Shown here: piece by piece, positions 14,448 to 22,723 of the stretch
Numbering within the stretch: position 1 is the stretch's first letter
Layout of the letters: each line of letters starts with the position of its first letter
Origin: Candidatus Omnitrophota bacterium
Lineage (GTDB): Bacteria; Omnitrophota; Gorgyraeia; Duberdicusellales; 4484-171
Length of the DNA: 36,986 bases
Assembly: GCA_028713415.1 (NCBI GenBank)
Contig: JAQTOI010000009.1
Location: 1 to 36,986, forward strand
Direction: 5' to 3'
Notes under the pieces: model-generated
Databases searched by the model: none
Told to the model about the DNA's origin: nothing
The model's input: only the letters and a program-made list of their open reading frames with translations
Program-made: the position numbers and the translations under genes

Positions 14448-15935
14448 ATGTTTGGAATAAATCTGGAGCATCTTAACATATTCGGCGGTAAAAGCTACAA
14501 AGAGCTGGTTGGTGTTGATTTAAGTGCTAACCACCTTAAGCTATCGTACATCCGATATTCTACGGCACATCCTGAAGTGGTCAATTTGGCGGCCAGGACC
14601 ACAAGCGGCCTCTCCGACGCTGATATTTCTAAGTCGCTTAATGCAGCATTTCATAGCTTACATACCAAAAGGCCCGTAGTTATCGTAACATTGCCCTCGA
14701 GTCTTGTTATAACTAAAAATATTGAAATACCTTCAAGTAACCCAAAGGAGATACGCGAAATCATCAATTTGCAGGCAGGCAGGCATACGCCATATTCGCG
14801 CGAAGAGATAATTGTTGATTACATAGATTTAGGCACCTATAAACACAGTTATACTAAAATTCTATTAGTTATTGTAGCGCGCAGTACGATTAAGCGTCAC
14901 GCTGAAATACTCGATAAAGCTGGATTACGGCTGGATTGTGTATTTTTTTCCGCCGAAGGCCTCGCGCGCGCTGCCACGAAGTTATTTAAGCTGGATGCCG
15001 AAAATTCACCGGTTAACATCATCCAGGTCGATGAAGGCTCAACGGATTTTACGATTGTTTTAAGAAATAAAATTTTATTCGTACGCAGTATTCCTATAGG
15101 CACCCAGCATGTATTATTCGAAAAGGAGAAATATCTCGTGCGTTTCGCCGATGAAATAAAAAAATCTCTCGAAGCATACCAGAGCGAAGATATTGATAGG
15201 AGCCCCACGACGCTTATCCTAACAGGAGCCACCGAAGAGCTCAAGGATTTGGAGAATGTTCTTAATAATACTTTGCACTTTCCAGTGAGAAATATTCCAT
15301 ATACGCGTAACTTGTTGGTTTTACCTGACGCTTCAGCTACATTGTCTTCCGAAAAAAGAGTTTCATTCTTGAATGCGATAGCCCCGTTACTATCATTTAA
15401 TGAGATGAAGGTTAACCTAATCCCGGAAGAGGTTAAGTTACGTAAGTCTTTCGAAGAGAAGGGGAAAGAGCTCATCAAGACAGGCATATTGGTGTTGACC
15501 ACGTTCGTGTTGGTATTTTCTATTTTGATTAATAAAATTTACTTTAAAACGGTATATTTGAGAAACTTAAAAGCTAAGTACAACGAGCTCGATAAAAGCG
15601 CAAAGACGCTCGAAAAAGATTTTGCGCGAGTTAGCCTTGCGCGTAGTTATACCGCGCACCGTGGTGTCCCGCTAGAGGCTCTGGCTGAATTATACAGTAT
15701 TGCGCCCTTAGACATTGAATTGAACAATATCCGCCTTGACGATAAAGGAAGGTTTACGGTGCGCGGCACTGCTGAGGCGATGTCTACCGTTTTTGCTTTT
15801 ATCGAAAGCATGGAAAAATCAAACTATTTTAAGGAAGTTAAAACCAAATATACTTCAAAACGTAAAGAAAACTCAAAAGACGTGACAGATTTCGAAATAA
15901 CTTCTTTGCTTGACAAGGGTATGGTTAAACCATGA
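14448..15935 (+). CDS. gspL: GspL-like inner-membrane protein (PilM-PilN type fusion)
   Basis: 495 residues. The cytoplasmic N-terminal 300-odd residues have the actin-like PilM/GspL fold: 'ELVGVDLSANHLKLSYI' (about 18-34), 'EIREIINLQAGRHTPYSREEIIVDYIDL' and 'VDEGSTDFTIVLRNKILFVRSIPIG' (about 195-219). One membrane helix (about 344-366) is followed by a PilN-like periplasmic part with a coiled coil and a ferredoxin-like domain ('IAPLDIELNNIRLDDKGRFTVRGTAE'). Ordinary GspL has the same overall layout; in type IV pili PilM and PilN are separate. It connects GspE to the periplasmic parts of the machine. The stop overlaps the next gene by 4 bp (ATGA). Confidence 0.85.
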   Translation: MFGINLEHLNIFGGKSYKELVGVDLSANHLKLSYIRYSTAHPEVVNLAARTTSGLSDADISKSLNAAFHSLHTKRPVVIVTLPSSLVITKNIEIPSSNPKEIREIINLQAGRHTPYSREEIIVDYIDLGTYKHSYTKILLVIVARSTIKRHAEILDKAGLRLDCVFFSAEGLARAATKLFKLDAENSPVNIIQVDEGSTDFTIVLRNKILFVRSIPIGTQHVLFEKEKYLVRFADEIKKSLEAYQSEDIDRSPTTLILTGATEELKDLENVLNNTLHFPVRNIPYTRNLLVLPDASATLSSEKRVSFLNAIAPLLSFNEMKVNLIPEEVKLRKSFEEKGKELIKTGILVLTTFVLVFSILINKIYFKTVYLRNLKAKYNELDKSAKTLEKDFARVSLARSYTAHRGVPLEALAELYSIAPLDIELNNIRLDDKGRFTVRGTAEAMSTVFAFIESMEKSNYFKEVKTKYTSKRKENSKDVTDFEITSLLDKGMVKP

Positions 15936-16492
15936 AAATAAAGCTACAGTCATTATACACATCGCTAGCGCATCTTTCTAAGCGTGAAAAACTTGTTTTG
16001 TATGTTGCCGTTGCCATTATTTTTGTAACTCTGTTGGATAGGCTAATTATCGGGCCCATCACCTTGAGAATAAAGTTACTTAACAAGGAAATAGAGGATA
16101 CACAGCGCACCATAGAAACTAATTCACATATATTGGCACAAAAGGACAGAATACTGGCTGAGAGCGCAAAATATGCTTCGTTTTTAAATAGCAATAAATC
16201 CGAGGACGAAGAAGTAACTGCCCTACTCAAGGAGATTGAGGCAATTGCAAATAAAGCTTCTGTCTATTTGGTTGACATGAAACCGGCTCCGGCAAAAGAA
16301 GAGGGAGCAACGAAGAAATACATTGTAACAGTAACATGCGAAGGGCAGATGGATCAGATTATTGATTTTATTTATAATATCGAAAGCTCAAGCAAATTAC
16401 TGGTTATTGAAAAATATGAAATCAGCCCGAAATCGCAAGAATCAAGCGTGGCTGTTGCCGGAATGACTGTATCAAAAACGATTATACCTTAA
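15932..16492 (+). CDS. gspM: GspM/PilO-like inner-membrane protein
   Basis: 186 residues: a short cytoplasmic start ending in 'LAHLSKREKLVLYVAV', one membrane helix (about 21-42), a coiled coil (about 47-100) and a small alpha/beta domain with 'ITVTCEGQMDQIIDFIYNIESSSKLLVIEKYEI'-like periodicity, which is the ferredoxin-like fold of PilO and GspM. Position directly after the GspL-like gene, with a 4-bp ATGA overlap, agrees. It is the partner of GspL in the inner-membrane platform. Last clear machine component of the cluster; GspC, GspD and prepilin peptidase are not in this window. Confidence 0.82.
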   Translation: MKIKLQSLYTSLAHLSKREKLVLYVAVAIIFVTLLDRLIIGPITLRIKLLNKEIEDTQRTIETNSHILAQKDRILAESAKYASFLNSNKSEDEEVTALLKEIEAIANKASVYLVDMKPAPAKEEGATKKYIVTVTCEGQMDQIIDFIYNIESSSKLLVIEKYEISPKSQESSVAVAGMTVSKTIIP

Positions 16493-16539
16493 CGAAAAAG
16501 GGCGATGCGCTTAAGTCAAAAAATAGAGGAGGCGAGACC

Positions 16540-17109
16540 ATGAAAGCCGGAGGAGCTACCTTTATTAGTTTTTTTGTTATCTTAGTTTTATTCTATAGTT
16601 TTTGGGCAAGCGCCGCTCCCACAATGCAACAACGAGAAGCTCATGCCGACAGAAACGATGACGGAGTAGTGGATAGAAAGGAAAGGCAGATAGAGAAAAA
16701 TTGGGAGCACAAACAGGAGTCGAAAGTTAATAAATGGTGGGAAAATAAAGCTGACACAAATAATGACGGGATAGTTGATAGCAGCGAACTTGCTTCCTGG
16801 AAAACCATTGAAAAAGAACACATAGATTTAAATGCTGATGGCACGGTTGATGCAAAAGAGATAAGGCTTTCCTGGAAGGAACTCAAACAAAGGGCCAATA
16901 CGCCTCTTGAGAAAAAATATGATTACGATTCGGATGGTTGGCTTGCGCCAAGCGAAGCAACCCAGATGCTTAAGGATAAATATACTTTATTGCAGACAAA
17001 TTCACAGGCACGGGTTGATACAGAAATTGAAGGCAAATATGATACCAACAATGACGGCATAATAGACGCTCAAGAAGCAGGAGATTTAAAGGAGGACTTG
17101 GGAATATAA
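16540..17109 (+). CDS. Secreted five-loop EF-hand calcium-binding protein
   Basis: 189 residues. A hydrophobic N terminus with ASA|AP-type end (about 1-26) predicts export. Five EF-hand-like acidic loops follow: DRNDDGVVDRKE, DTNNDGIVDSSE, DLNADGTVDAKE, DYDSDGWLAPSE and DTNNDGIIDAQE. Four of these have the full DxNxDGxhDxxE pattern; the fourth (DYDSDGWLAPSE) has Ala in place of Asp at the ninth loop position. The rest is Lys/Glu/Trp-rich helix. The Shine-Dalgarno (GAGGAGGCGAG, about 16527) is strong and the gene lies 47 bp after gspM. Calcium stabilises GspG and other secreted T2SS parts, so a calcium-binding substrate or assembly partner is a fair guess; no enzyme domain is seen. Confidence 0.82.
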   Translation: MKAGGATFISFFVILVLFYSFWASAAPTMQQREAHADRNDDGVVDRKERQIEKNWEHKQESKVNKWWENKADTNNDGIVDSSELASWKTIEKEHIDLNADGTVDAKEIRLSWKELKQRANTPLEKKYDYDSDGWLAPSEATQMLKDKYTLLQTNSQARVDTEIEGKYDTNNDGIIDAQEAGDLKEDLGI

Positions 17110-17145
17110 CCTAATATATCAAATTCGGCTTTATATCGTAAACTT

Positions 17146-17258
17146 ATCCCTTGCCTCTAAATATCCGAAAAATTTACTGCAAGCCGTAAGCTTGCGCGAA
17201 ATTTTTCGGAAAGGCTTCGGGATTAAATTCTCCGCCTAAGGCGGAGAATTTAAGGAGG
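17146..17258 (+). promoter_or_regulatory. Two-hairpin leader ending in the Shine-Dalgarno (copy 1)
   Basis: Outer stem ATCCC (17146-17150) with GGGAT (17219-17223) plus GCCT with AGGC (17153-17156, 17212-17215). It encloses hairpin A: CCGAAAAATTT (17165-17175) with AAATTTTTCGG (17199-17209), with an inner GCAAG/CTTGC. Hairpin B is a perfect 14-bp stem (17223-17236 with 17240-17253, 3-nt loop). Its 3' strand ends AATTTAA and runs straight into GGAGG (17254-17258), 4 nt before the ATG. A second copy with the same plan and the same TTAAATTCTC/GAGAATTTAA stem bases is at 22724-22834. Confidence 0.72.
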
Positions 17259-17262
17259 TGGT

Positions 17263-17745
17263 ATGAAGAAACTGATAGCATTTTTTATGGCGGTAATTTT
17301 TCTTTATAGTTTTACCGCATACCCTTTGGGCAGGACGCTATTTCAGATACGCAACGGCGTCTTTGAGGAATCAAAGCAGGTGCAGTCGTTATTGCCGAAC
17401 TCAAAAGACGCAGGGCTTCTTGTAAGCATGTGGGATTCCTGTATAATTACAGTAACGCAGTTAAACGCGTATTTTTATATGCTTGGCATCTTTGAAAAAA
17501 TAGATAACAACCTGTTAACTGATGAGCCACTTAATTATTTAGAATCCTGGTTAACTGAAATAAAAAAGACCAGCGATATGAACCTAAAGAGCCTTGATTC
17601 TTATTCGCAGCCGATTACGCAAGAAACAAGAATCCATAAAGAAAAGCTGCGCGAATACCTTGCGGATTTGAACCGGCAAATCGACGTTGAATTAGGCAAG
17701 GTGGCGACAATTAAAAAATCATTAAGAGTGCGGGTAACACGTTAG
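17263..17745 (+). CDS. Small exported protein of unknown function
   Basis: 160 residues starting MKKLIAFFMAVIFLYSFTAYPLG, a signal peptide or single anchor. The mature part is helical, with two short hydrophobic-aromatic stretches and a C-terminal charged helix that could be a coiled coil (about 118-150). No motif is recognised. The start is certain: a GGAGG lies 4 nt before the ATG, at the foot of a 14-bp hairpin. It is the last + gene after the secretion cluster, 153 bp from the EF-hand gene, and may be an independent unit controlled by its structured leader. A secreted or periplasmic role is all that can be inferred. Confidence 0.7.
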   Translation: MKKLIAFFMAVIFLYSFTAYPLGRTLFQIRNGVFEESKQVQSLLPNSKDAGLLVSMWDSCIITVTQLNAYFYMLGIFEKIDNNLLTDEPLNYLESWLTEIKKTSDMNLKSLDSYSQPITQETRIHKEKLREYLADLNRQIDVELGKVATIKKSLRVRVTR

Positions 17746-17760
17746 ATTATGAGCAAGTTT

Positions 17761-17832
17761 GCTTAAAATTACTTTTAAGCCTCATGCAATCAACAGGATA
17801 GAAGCCCCTTTTTTAAGACTTGCCATTATAAT
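17761..17832 (+). promoter_or_regulatory. Hairpin and -10-like TATAAT before the HAD phosphatase gene
   Basis: GCTTAAAA (17761-17768) pairs with TTTTAAGC (17773-17780) around a 4-nt loop, just after the preceding gene; there is a run of six T's further on (17809-17814) but not attached to the stem. TATAAT at 17827-17832 is 14 bp from the ATG; no good -35 lies at the right spacing. A weak promoter for the HAD/aminotransferase pair is plausible. Confidence 0.35.
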
Positions 17833-17845
17833 TTATTAATTAATC

Positions 17846-18499
17846 ATGAAGCGCAGACAATACCAGATATTCTTTGATTTTGATAATACTATTACTTCTT
17901 TTGACGTTCTCGATGAAATTATAAGAAAATATTCCATCAATAATCACTGGCAGTTTCTGGAGGAAGAATGGGAGAAGGGAAGAATAGGCTCAAAAGAATG
18001 CCTCGCCGGACAGCTTAAAAACGTTAGAATTAGTAAAAACGCCTTGAGGACGTACCTTTCATCCGTTAGGGTTGAACCATATTTTCGTAGAATTCTAGCG
18101 ATATTAAGGAAGAAAAACATAAAAGTTTTCGTTGTGAGCGATAGTTTTCTATTTATAATTAAAAACATTCTAAGAAATAACGCAATTTCTCCCCTACCAA
18201 TATATGCCAATAAATTATTATTTAAAGGGAATAAGCTCAAGCCTTTGTTTGCGCATAGAAACAATTCTTGCTCTTCTTGCGCGCATTGTAAAAAAAATAC
18301 CTTGTTGAGCATAATAAAAAATGATAAAATCAATATTTATATTGGAGACGGCCTTTCTGACATTTGTGCGGCGCAAAACACACAGCTTGTATTCGCAAAG
18401 GGCCGGCTTCTTGAATATTTTCTTCGAAAGAAACGAGACTGTATCCCATTTTGCAACCTAAAGGAAGTTTACCGGCAGCTCAAAAAGACATTACAATGA
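17846..18499 (+). CDS. HAD-superfamily phosphatase (MtnX/PSP-like)
   Basis: 217 residues. HAD motif I is FDFDNTIT (nucleophile and acid Asp, about 10-17), motif II is VVSDS (about 96-100), and motif IV is IGDGLSDICAA (about 166-176). A C-x2-C-x2-C cluster, SCSSCAHCK, sits where MtnX-type enzymes have a similar Cys-rich strand. The family (HAD-IB, including phosphoserine phosphatase, MtnX and ThrH) removes phosphate from small metabolites; the substrate cannot be told here. The gene overlaps the downstream aminotransferase by ATGA (18496-18499), so the two probably act on the same compound. Base composition is somewhat more A/T-rich than the neighbours. Confidence 0.78.
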   Translation: MKRRQYQIFFDFDNTITSFDVLDEIIRKYSINNHWQFLEEEWEKGRIGSKECLAGQLKNVRISKNALRTYLSSVRVEPYFRRILAILRKKNIKVFVVSDSFLFIIKNILRNNAISPLPIYANKLLFKGNKLKPLFAHRNNSCSSCAHCKKNTLLSIIKNDKINIYIGDGLSDICAAQNTQLVFAKGRLLEYFLRKKRDCIPFCNLKEVYRQLKKTLQ

Positions 18500-19905
18500 T
18501 ACCACGCCAAAAAATCACAAAAAAATTTTCAAAAAGTCCAAAAAATGAACTTATGCAGCTTGAGGCAAAATACTGTTCATGGGGAGACACTGTTCATTAT
18601 TCCAGATACCCTAAAATTTTTAACCGTGCCGAAGGAAGTTTTCTTTACGACCATGAGAATGTGGCGTATCTGGATTTGCAAATGTGGTATTCTGCCGTTA
18701 ACTTCGGTTATTGTAACGCGCGGCTTAATGCTGCTTTGAAACGGCAGATTGACGTATTACCCCAACTTGCTTGCCAGTATTTGCATGAGGAAAAAATCAG
18801 GCTTGCCACAAAGATTGCTCAACGGATGGAAATCGCATTTGAGGAAAAAGGAAGGGTTCATTTTAACGTAGGCGGCTCTGCGGCCATTGAAGATTCTCTA
18901 AAATTAGTCAGAAACTATACCGGGAAAAACCTGGTCTTTTCATTTATGGGAGGCTACCATGGTAGAACTCTTGCTGCTTCCGCCATCACTTCGAGCTATC
19001 GCTACCGCGAAAAATTCGGGCATTTTTCCGATAGATCTTGCTTTATTCCTTATCCTTATTGTTTTCGGTGCCCCTATGAGCAAAAAAAAGAGTCCTGCGG
19101 CTTGTATTGCCTGAAGCAATTTGAACGCCTCTTTGAGAGTGAGTATTATGGAGTTTTAAATACCAAATCCAATAAATGCGAATTCGGAGCTTTTTACGTC
19201 GAAGCAGTGCAGGGCACAGGCGGTTATGTAATACCGCCGAAAGATTATTTTTCAAGGTTAAAAGAAATTTTAAATAGGTATAAAATCCTTCTGGTTGACG
19301 ATGAAGTGCAGATGGGAATGTATAGGACGGGAAAACTTTGGGCCATAGAGCATTTTAATGTTATTCCGGATATTGTTGTTTTTGGAAAAGCCTTAACCAA
19401 CGGTTTAAACCCGCTTTCTGGGGTATGGGCAAAAGAGGAATTGATTTCTCCGGCTATATTCGGGCCCGGCTCTACGCATTCAACTTTTTCTTCCAATCCT
19501 CTCGGTACTGCAGTAGGCCTTGAAACGATGAAGCTTATAGAGGAGTCCAATTTTGTCCTAGATGTTCCAGCTAAAGGCAAATATATGGCCGCGCGCCTCA
19601 AAAATTTGCAAAAAAAATACCCACAAATAGGCGATGTGGACAATTTGGGCCTGGCTATACGTGCTGAAATTTGTGAAGCAGATGGTTATACCCCTTCTGC
19701 TGCATTGACTAATACAATAGAGGAAATTGGATTAAGCGGAAAACTTTCAAGCAACGGCAAGAAATATGGCCTGGTTCTGGACGTCGGAGGTTATTATAAA
19801 AATGTTTTTACGATGGCGCCCTCATTTTATATCAGCGAAAAAGAAATGGATTTGAGTATCGATCTTTTCGAACAGGCCATGATAAAAGCTTTAAAAAAGT
19901 ATTAA
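18496..19905 (+). CDS. Class III PLP-dependent aminotransferase
   Basis: 469 residues from the ATG at 18496, which overlaps the HAD gene by 4 bp; the longer frame upstream is inside that gene. Seen: 'NVGGSAAIEDSLKLVRNYTGKN' (substrate and phosphate contacts), GGYHGRTLAASAITSS, DDEVQMGMYRTGKLWAIEH, and the Schiff-base lysine Lys298 in VFGKALTNGLNPLSG. A Cys cluster, YCFRCPYEQKKESCGLYC (about 190-207), is common in archaeal-type members of the 4-aminobutyrate/ornithine aminotransferase group. The likely reaction is transfer of an omega-amino group to 2-oxoglutarate or pyruvate. The substrate is unknown; the coupled phosphatase suggests a phosphorylated intermediate. Confidence 0.85.
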   Translation: MIPRQKITKKFSKSPKNELMQLEAKYCSWGDTVHYSRYPKIFNRAEGSFLYDHENVAYLDLQMWYSAVNFGYCNARLNAALKRQIDVLPQLACQYLHEEKIRLATKIAQRMEIAFEEKGRVHFNVGGSAAIEDSLKLVRNYTGKNLVFSFMGGYHGRTLAASAITSSYRYREKFGHFSDRSCFIPYPYCFRCPYEQKKESCGLYCLKQFERLFESEYYGVLNTKSNKCEFGAFYVEAVQGTGGYVIPPKDYFSRLKEILNRYKILLVDDEVQMGMYRTGKLWAIEHFNVIPDIVVFGKALTNGLNPLSGVWAKEELISPAIFGPGSTHSTFSSNPLGTAVGLETMKLIEESNFVLDVPAKGKYMAARLKNLQKKYPQIGDVDNLGLAIRAEICEADGYTPSAALTNTIEEIGLSGKLSSNGKKYGLVLDVGGYYKNVFTMAPSFYISEKEMDLSIDLFEQAMIKALKKY

Positions 19906-20019
19906 TTCTTTTACCCATGTACCAGTCCCGCATAGGCATAGGCTCGTTACGGTATATGCTTACGCCCCGCGCGTAACCCTAAAAAACCTTGCTATGGGCC
20001 TTTAGGCCATTTGGTTATG

Positions 20020-21261
20020 ATGAGACCACGAAGAGTTGTTATAACAGCCCTGGGGATAGTTTCACCTATCGGGATAGGGGTAGATGATTTCTGGAAAGCA
20101 ACCATAGAAGGTAAATCAGGAGTTTCGCTGGTTTCTGGTTTTGATACTTCACGTTTCCGTTCGAAAATAGCCGGTCAGATAAAAGAATTCAACCCCCTTG
20201 ATTTCATTCCTAACGAAACCGCCCACAAGGTCGATCGTTTTGTTAATCTTGCGCTTAGCGCATCGAAAATTGCCTTAGACGCAAGCTGTTTGGAACTATC
20301 TAAAGAAGATTCAAACAGGATAGGGGTCATATATGGTTCGGGGCTTGGCGGAGTATTATTCCATGAGGAACAGATACTTAAAGGCTATGAAAAAGGAACT
20401 CATCGCCTAAGTCCCTTATGCGTACCGCGTATAACACCAAATGCAGTTTCTTCCCAGATAGCGATTTTTTTTAAACTTTTTGGCCCAAGCATGGTTATCG
20501 CAAATGCCTGTGCTTCAGGGACTAATGCAATCGGCGAAGCATATCGTAAAATAAAATACGGAGAGGCGGATATAGTATTTACCGGAGGCTCTGAGGCACC
20601 CCTAACCGAATTTACTTTCGGTGCTTATGATTCCATGAGAGTACTTTCAAAAACCAATGATGAGCCCACACGCGCCAGCCGCCCCTTTGATGCTAAACGT
20701 AATGGATTTGTTTTGGCCGAAGGCGCAGCTACGCTTATTCTGGAAGAACTAAGCCACGCTCTCGCGCGCGGGGCTCATATATACGCAGAGCTAATCGGTT
20801 ATAGCGCAAGCAGCGGAGCATATAATATGGTGGTTCCCAGGCCTGACGCTCATGATGTGATTTGGGCAATGCGTAAAGTTTTTGAAGATGCCGGGTTATC
20901 TACTTCCGATATACAATACATTAACGCGCATGGCACCTCTACTGAGCTAAACGATGCCGTTGAAACAAAAGCAATTAAAGAATTATTCGGGCAGCAGGCT
21001 TATAAAATACCTGTTTCTTCCACAAAATCGATGATAGGGCATTCCATAGGAGCTGCCGGCGCCATCGAAGCGGCTGTTTGTTCTTTGGCGATAAAGCATC
21101 AAATTATCCCGCCTACTATCAATTATGAAAACCAGGACCCGGAATGTGACCTGGATTATGTCCCCAATAACAGCCGTCAAGCGTCCATGGAGGCGGTTCT
21201 TTCCAATTCCTTTGGTTTTGGCTCCAATAATGCCTGCCTTCTTTTTAAACGTTACCCATGA
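20020..21261 (+). CDS. fabF: 3-oxoacyl-ACP synthase II (beta-ketoacyl-ACP synthase)
   Basis: 413 residues from ATG 20020, chosen because MRPRRVVITALG aligns with the usual FabF start; ATG 20017 and TTG 20011 are alternatives. The condensing-enzyme triad is complete: Cys164 in ANACASGTNAI, His304 in NAHGTST and His341 in STKSMIGHSIGAAGA. The ending NSFGFGSNNACLLFK is also typical. It elongates acyl-ACP with malonyl-ACP in fatty acid synthesis. The preceding residue in most FabF is Thr (TACASG); Asn here is a minor difference. No ACP or other fab gene is next to it, so it may instead serve a specialised lipid. A 114-bp gap with only short direct repeats (CATAGG) precedes it. Confidence 0.93.
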   Translation: MRPRRVVITALGIVSPIGIGVDDFWKATIEGKSGVSLVSGFDTSRFRSKIAGQIKEFNPLDFIPNETAHKVDRFVNLALSASKIALDASCLELSKEDSNRIGVIYGSGLGGVLFHEEQILKGYEKGTHRLSPLCVPRITPNAVSSQIAIFFKLFGPSMVIANACASGTNAIGEAYRKIKYGEADIVFTGGSEAPLTEFTFGAYDSMRVLSKTNDEPTRASRPFDAKRNGFVLAEGAATLILEELSHALARGAHIYAELIGYSASSGAYNMVVPRPDAHDVIWAMRKVFEDAGLSTSDIQYINAHGTSTELNDAVETKAIKELFGQQAYKIPVSSTKSMIGHSIGAAGAIEAAVCSLAIKHQIIPPTINYENQDPECDLDYVPNNSRQASMEAVLSNSFGFGSNNACLLFKRYP

Positions 21262-21289
21262 ACCAGACCGCCAAGGGGGCGGACGGTTC
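21260..21289 (+). terminator. Hairpin at the fabF stop codon
   Basis: GAACC (21260-21264) with GGTTC (21285-21289) and CCGCC (21268-21272) with GGCGG (21278-21282). The stem begins within the TGA. No T-run follows directly, so it may be a transcript-end stabiliser rather than an intrinsic terminator. Confidence 0.4.
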
Positions 21290-21346
21290 AGGGTTTCACT
21301 CCTATAAAGCGAAATTTTTAAAAAAAATGTCCGTTTTCTTGAAAAT

Positions 21347-21415
21347 TTGACAAAAATATGGTATGTTTTATTTGAAAACTGGACTTGTTGGTCAAAAGCC
21401 ACGGGTCCAGTTTTC
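21347..21415 (+). promoter_or_regulatory. Promoter-like element and leader hairpin before the PilZ gene
   Basis: A consensus -35 TTGACA (21347-21352) is followed 16 nt later by a weak TATTTG. The next segment forms an 11-bp stem, GAAAACTGGAC (21374-21384) with GTCCAGTTTTC (21405-21415), around a 20-nt loop. It may be a structured 5' leader or attenuator for the PilZ gene 32 bp downstream. Confidence 0.45.
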
Positions 21416-21446
21416 TGTTTATAGGGGTAAAAATATATAAAATTTT

Positions 21447-21824
21447 ATGATGGCTATCAAGCCGATTATGCATGAACGTAGAAAATTTCCGCGCGCCAAT
21501 ATTTCTTTTCCCGTTGAATGTAATCCGCTTACGTCTAATACCTATTTCTATACGGTTTCTAAAGATATGAGCCCCTCGGGAATAAAAATATTAAGCAATA
21601 CTTTCCTTTCAAAAGACGCGCTATTTAAAGTAAGTATCAATTTTATCGATAAGGTTATGCAGCTAAAGGCCAAGGTAGCATGGTGCAGCCAAACGCGTAC
21701 CCCGGACACTTTTCATACCGGTTTGCAATTTGTTGAAGTTAATTCCGAAGAACAAAATAGCCTTAACCGTTTTTTTAGTAAGATTACCCCATCAGTACCC
21801 TCAAACGATAGCCCTTCAGCCTGA
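21447..21824 (+). CDS. PilZ-domain protein (putative c-di-GMP receptor)
   Basis: 125 residues forming a single PilZ domain. ERRKFPRANISFPV contains the RxxxR element (RRKFPR, about 11-16) and SKDMSPSGIKI contains the DxSxxG element (about 45-50), both needed for c-di-GMP. A typical 'AKVAWCSQ...FHTGLQFVEV' strand pair follows. The start may be ATG 21447 or 21450. It is preceded by a promoter-like sequence and a hairpin and followed by a 143-bp gap, so it appears to be a single-gene unit. Together with the PilZ domain on GspE it suggests that the cell uses c-di-GMP in envelope functions. Confidence 0.87.
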   Translation: MMAIKPIMHERRKFPRANISFPVECNPLTSNTYFYTVSKDMSPSGIKILSNTFLSKDALFKVSINFIDKVMQLKAKVAWCSQTRTPDTFHTGLQFVEVNSEEQNSLNRFFSKITPSVPSNDSPSA

Positions 21825-21912
21825 AAGATCTTATTGCGTTCGCCATTTTCAACTCCCCATAATCTAGTTAACCTTTTTAAGGCGTTTAGGTTAGGATTGC
21901 CATATTTTACAA

Positions 21913-21940
21913 TTGATTAAATAATAGCGCATGGTATTAT
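21913..21940 (+). promoter_or_regulatory. Promoter for the SYLF gene
   Basis: TTGATT (21913-21918), 16-nt spacer, TATTAT (21935-21940). The predicted transcript start lies near 21947, just before the AGGAGGG ribosome-binding site at 21951-21957, giving a very short leader. The gap also has a TAACCT/AGGTTA stem (about 21869-21894). Confidence 0.5.
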
Positions 21941-21967
21941 GGTTTTTATAAGGAGGGAATGCTGAAA

Positions 21968-22648
21968 ATGAAAAAGATTATTGTTGCCGGCTTATTTTTT
22001 TTAATGGTAACAGTTAATTTTTCTATAGTTTACGCGCAGGGTAAATGGACTGCTTTGGTGGAAGAATCAGGAAAAGTATTGTCCCAGATACAGGAGATAC
22101 CTGAACAAAGCATACCGGAAAAGCTTCTTGAGAATTGCGAAGCTATTGCTATATTTCCTTCTACAGTTTCTGCAGGCTTAGGGATTGGCGGGAAATACGG
22201 CCAGGGCATTATCATGGTCAAGAATCATAAGACAAAACGCTGGTCTGCCCCGGCAGTTTTTACTATTGCCGGCGGGAGTATCGGCTGGCAGATAGGCGGA
22301 CAGGCGACAGATGTTATTTTACTGATCATGAACGCAAGAAGCGTGGAAGGTATTTTACAGGGAAAATTCAAGCTTGGCGCAGATGCGTCAGTCGCCGCAG
22401 GCCCTGTAGGCAGAAACGCAGAGGCTTCGACTGATGTGCAACTTAAAGGAGGCATTCTTTCATACTCGCGTTCAAGGGGGCTTTTTGCAGGCCTGAAATT
22501 AGAGGGAGACGTAATTGCGCAGCATTGGGAAGGCAATAAATCGCTCTATAGTAAAGATTTTAGCGCAAGAGAAATACTCCTTGAGGGCAAAGTGAAGCCG
22601 CCGAAATCTGCCGATGAGTTGTTGGGAATATTGAATAAATACAGGTAG
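21968..22648 (+). CDS. Exported SYLF (Ysc84-like) lipid-binding domain protein
   Basis: 226 residues from ATG 21968. The ATG at 21959 is only 1-2 nt from AGGAGGG, while 21968 has the normal spacing. A signal peptide (about 1-23, ending VYAQG) precedes a SYLF/DUF500 domain: 'LLENCEAIAIFPSTVSAGLGIGGKYGQGIIMVKN', 'WSAPAVFTIAGGSIGWQIGGQATDVILLIMN', 'GADASVAAGPVGRNAEASTD' and 'ILSYSRSRGLFAGLKLEGDVI'. The SYLF domain binds phosphoinositides in eukaryotes; in bacteria these proteins are periplasmic or outer-membrane-associated with unclear function. Length and pattern are typical. The next gene is 190 bp downstream behind a structured leader. Confidence 0.87.
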   Translation: MKKIIVAGLFFLMVTVNFSIVYAQGKWTALVEESGKVLSQIQEIPEQSIPEKLLENCEAIAIFPSTVSAGLGIGGKYGQGIIMVKNHKTKRWSAPAVFTIAGGSIGWQIGGQATDVILLIMNARSVEGILQGKFKLGADASVAAGPVGRNAEASTDVQLKGGILSYSRSRGLFAGLKLEGDVIAQHWEGNKSLYSKDFSAREILLEGKVKPPKSADELLGILNKYR

Positions 22649-22723
22649 AATAATATTTAGGTATTGCTACGGGCGCTGCGAGATTAAATTTCCCGTCTGC
22701 AACTTCGTGGCTATCAAAATGTA

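Noticed and set aside
14897-15502. Long minus-strand reading frame (about 200 codons) opposite the GspL-like gene
   Set aside because: Composition is that of an antisense shadow (Ser/Leu/Phe-rich), and the + strand gene is clearly coding.
21361-21430. c-di-GMP (GEMM-type) riboswitch before the PilZ gene, because of an AAAGCCACGGGTC-like stretch
   Set aside because: Only that short stretch resembles the family; the matching second half and the tetraloop-receptor layout are missing. The bases are explained by a simple 11-bp hairpin.
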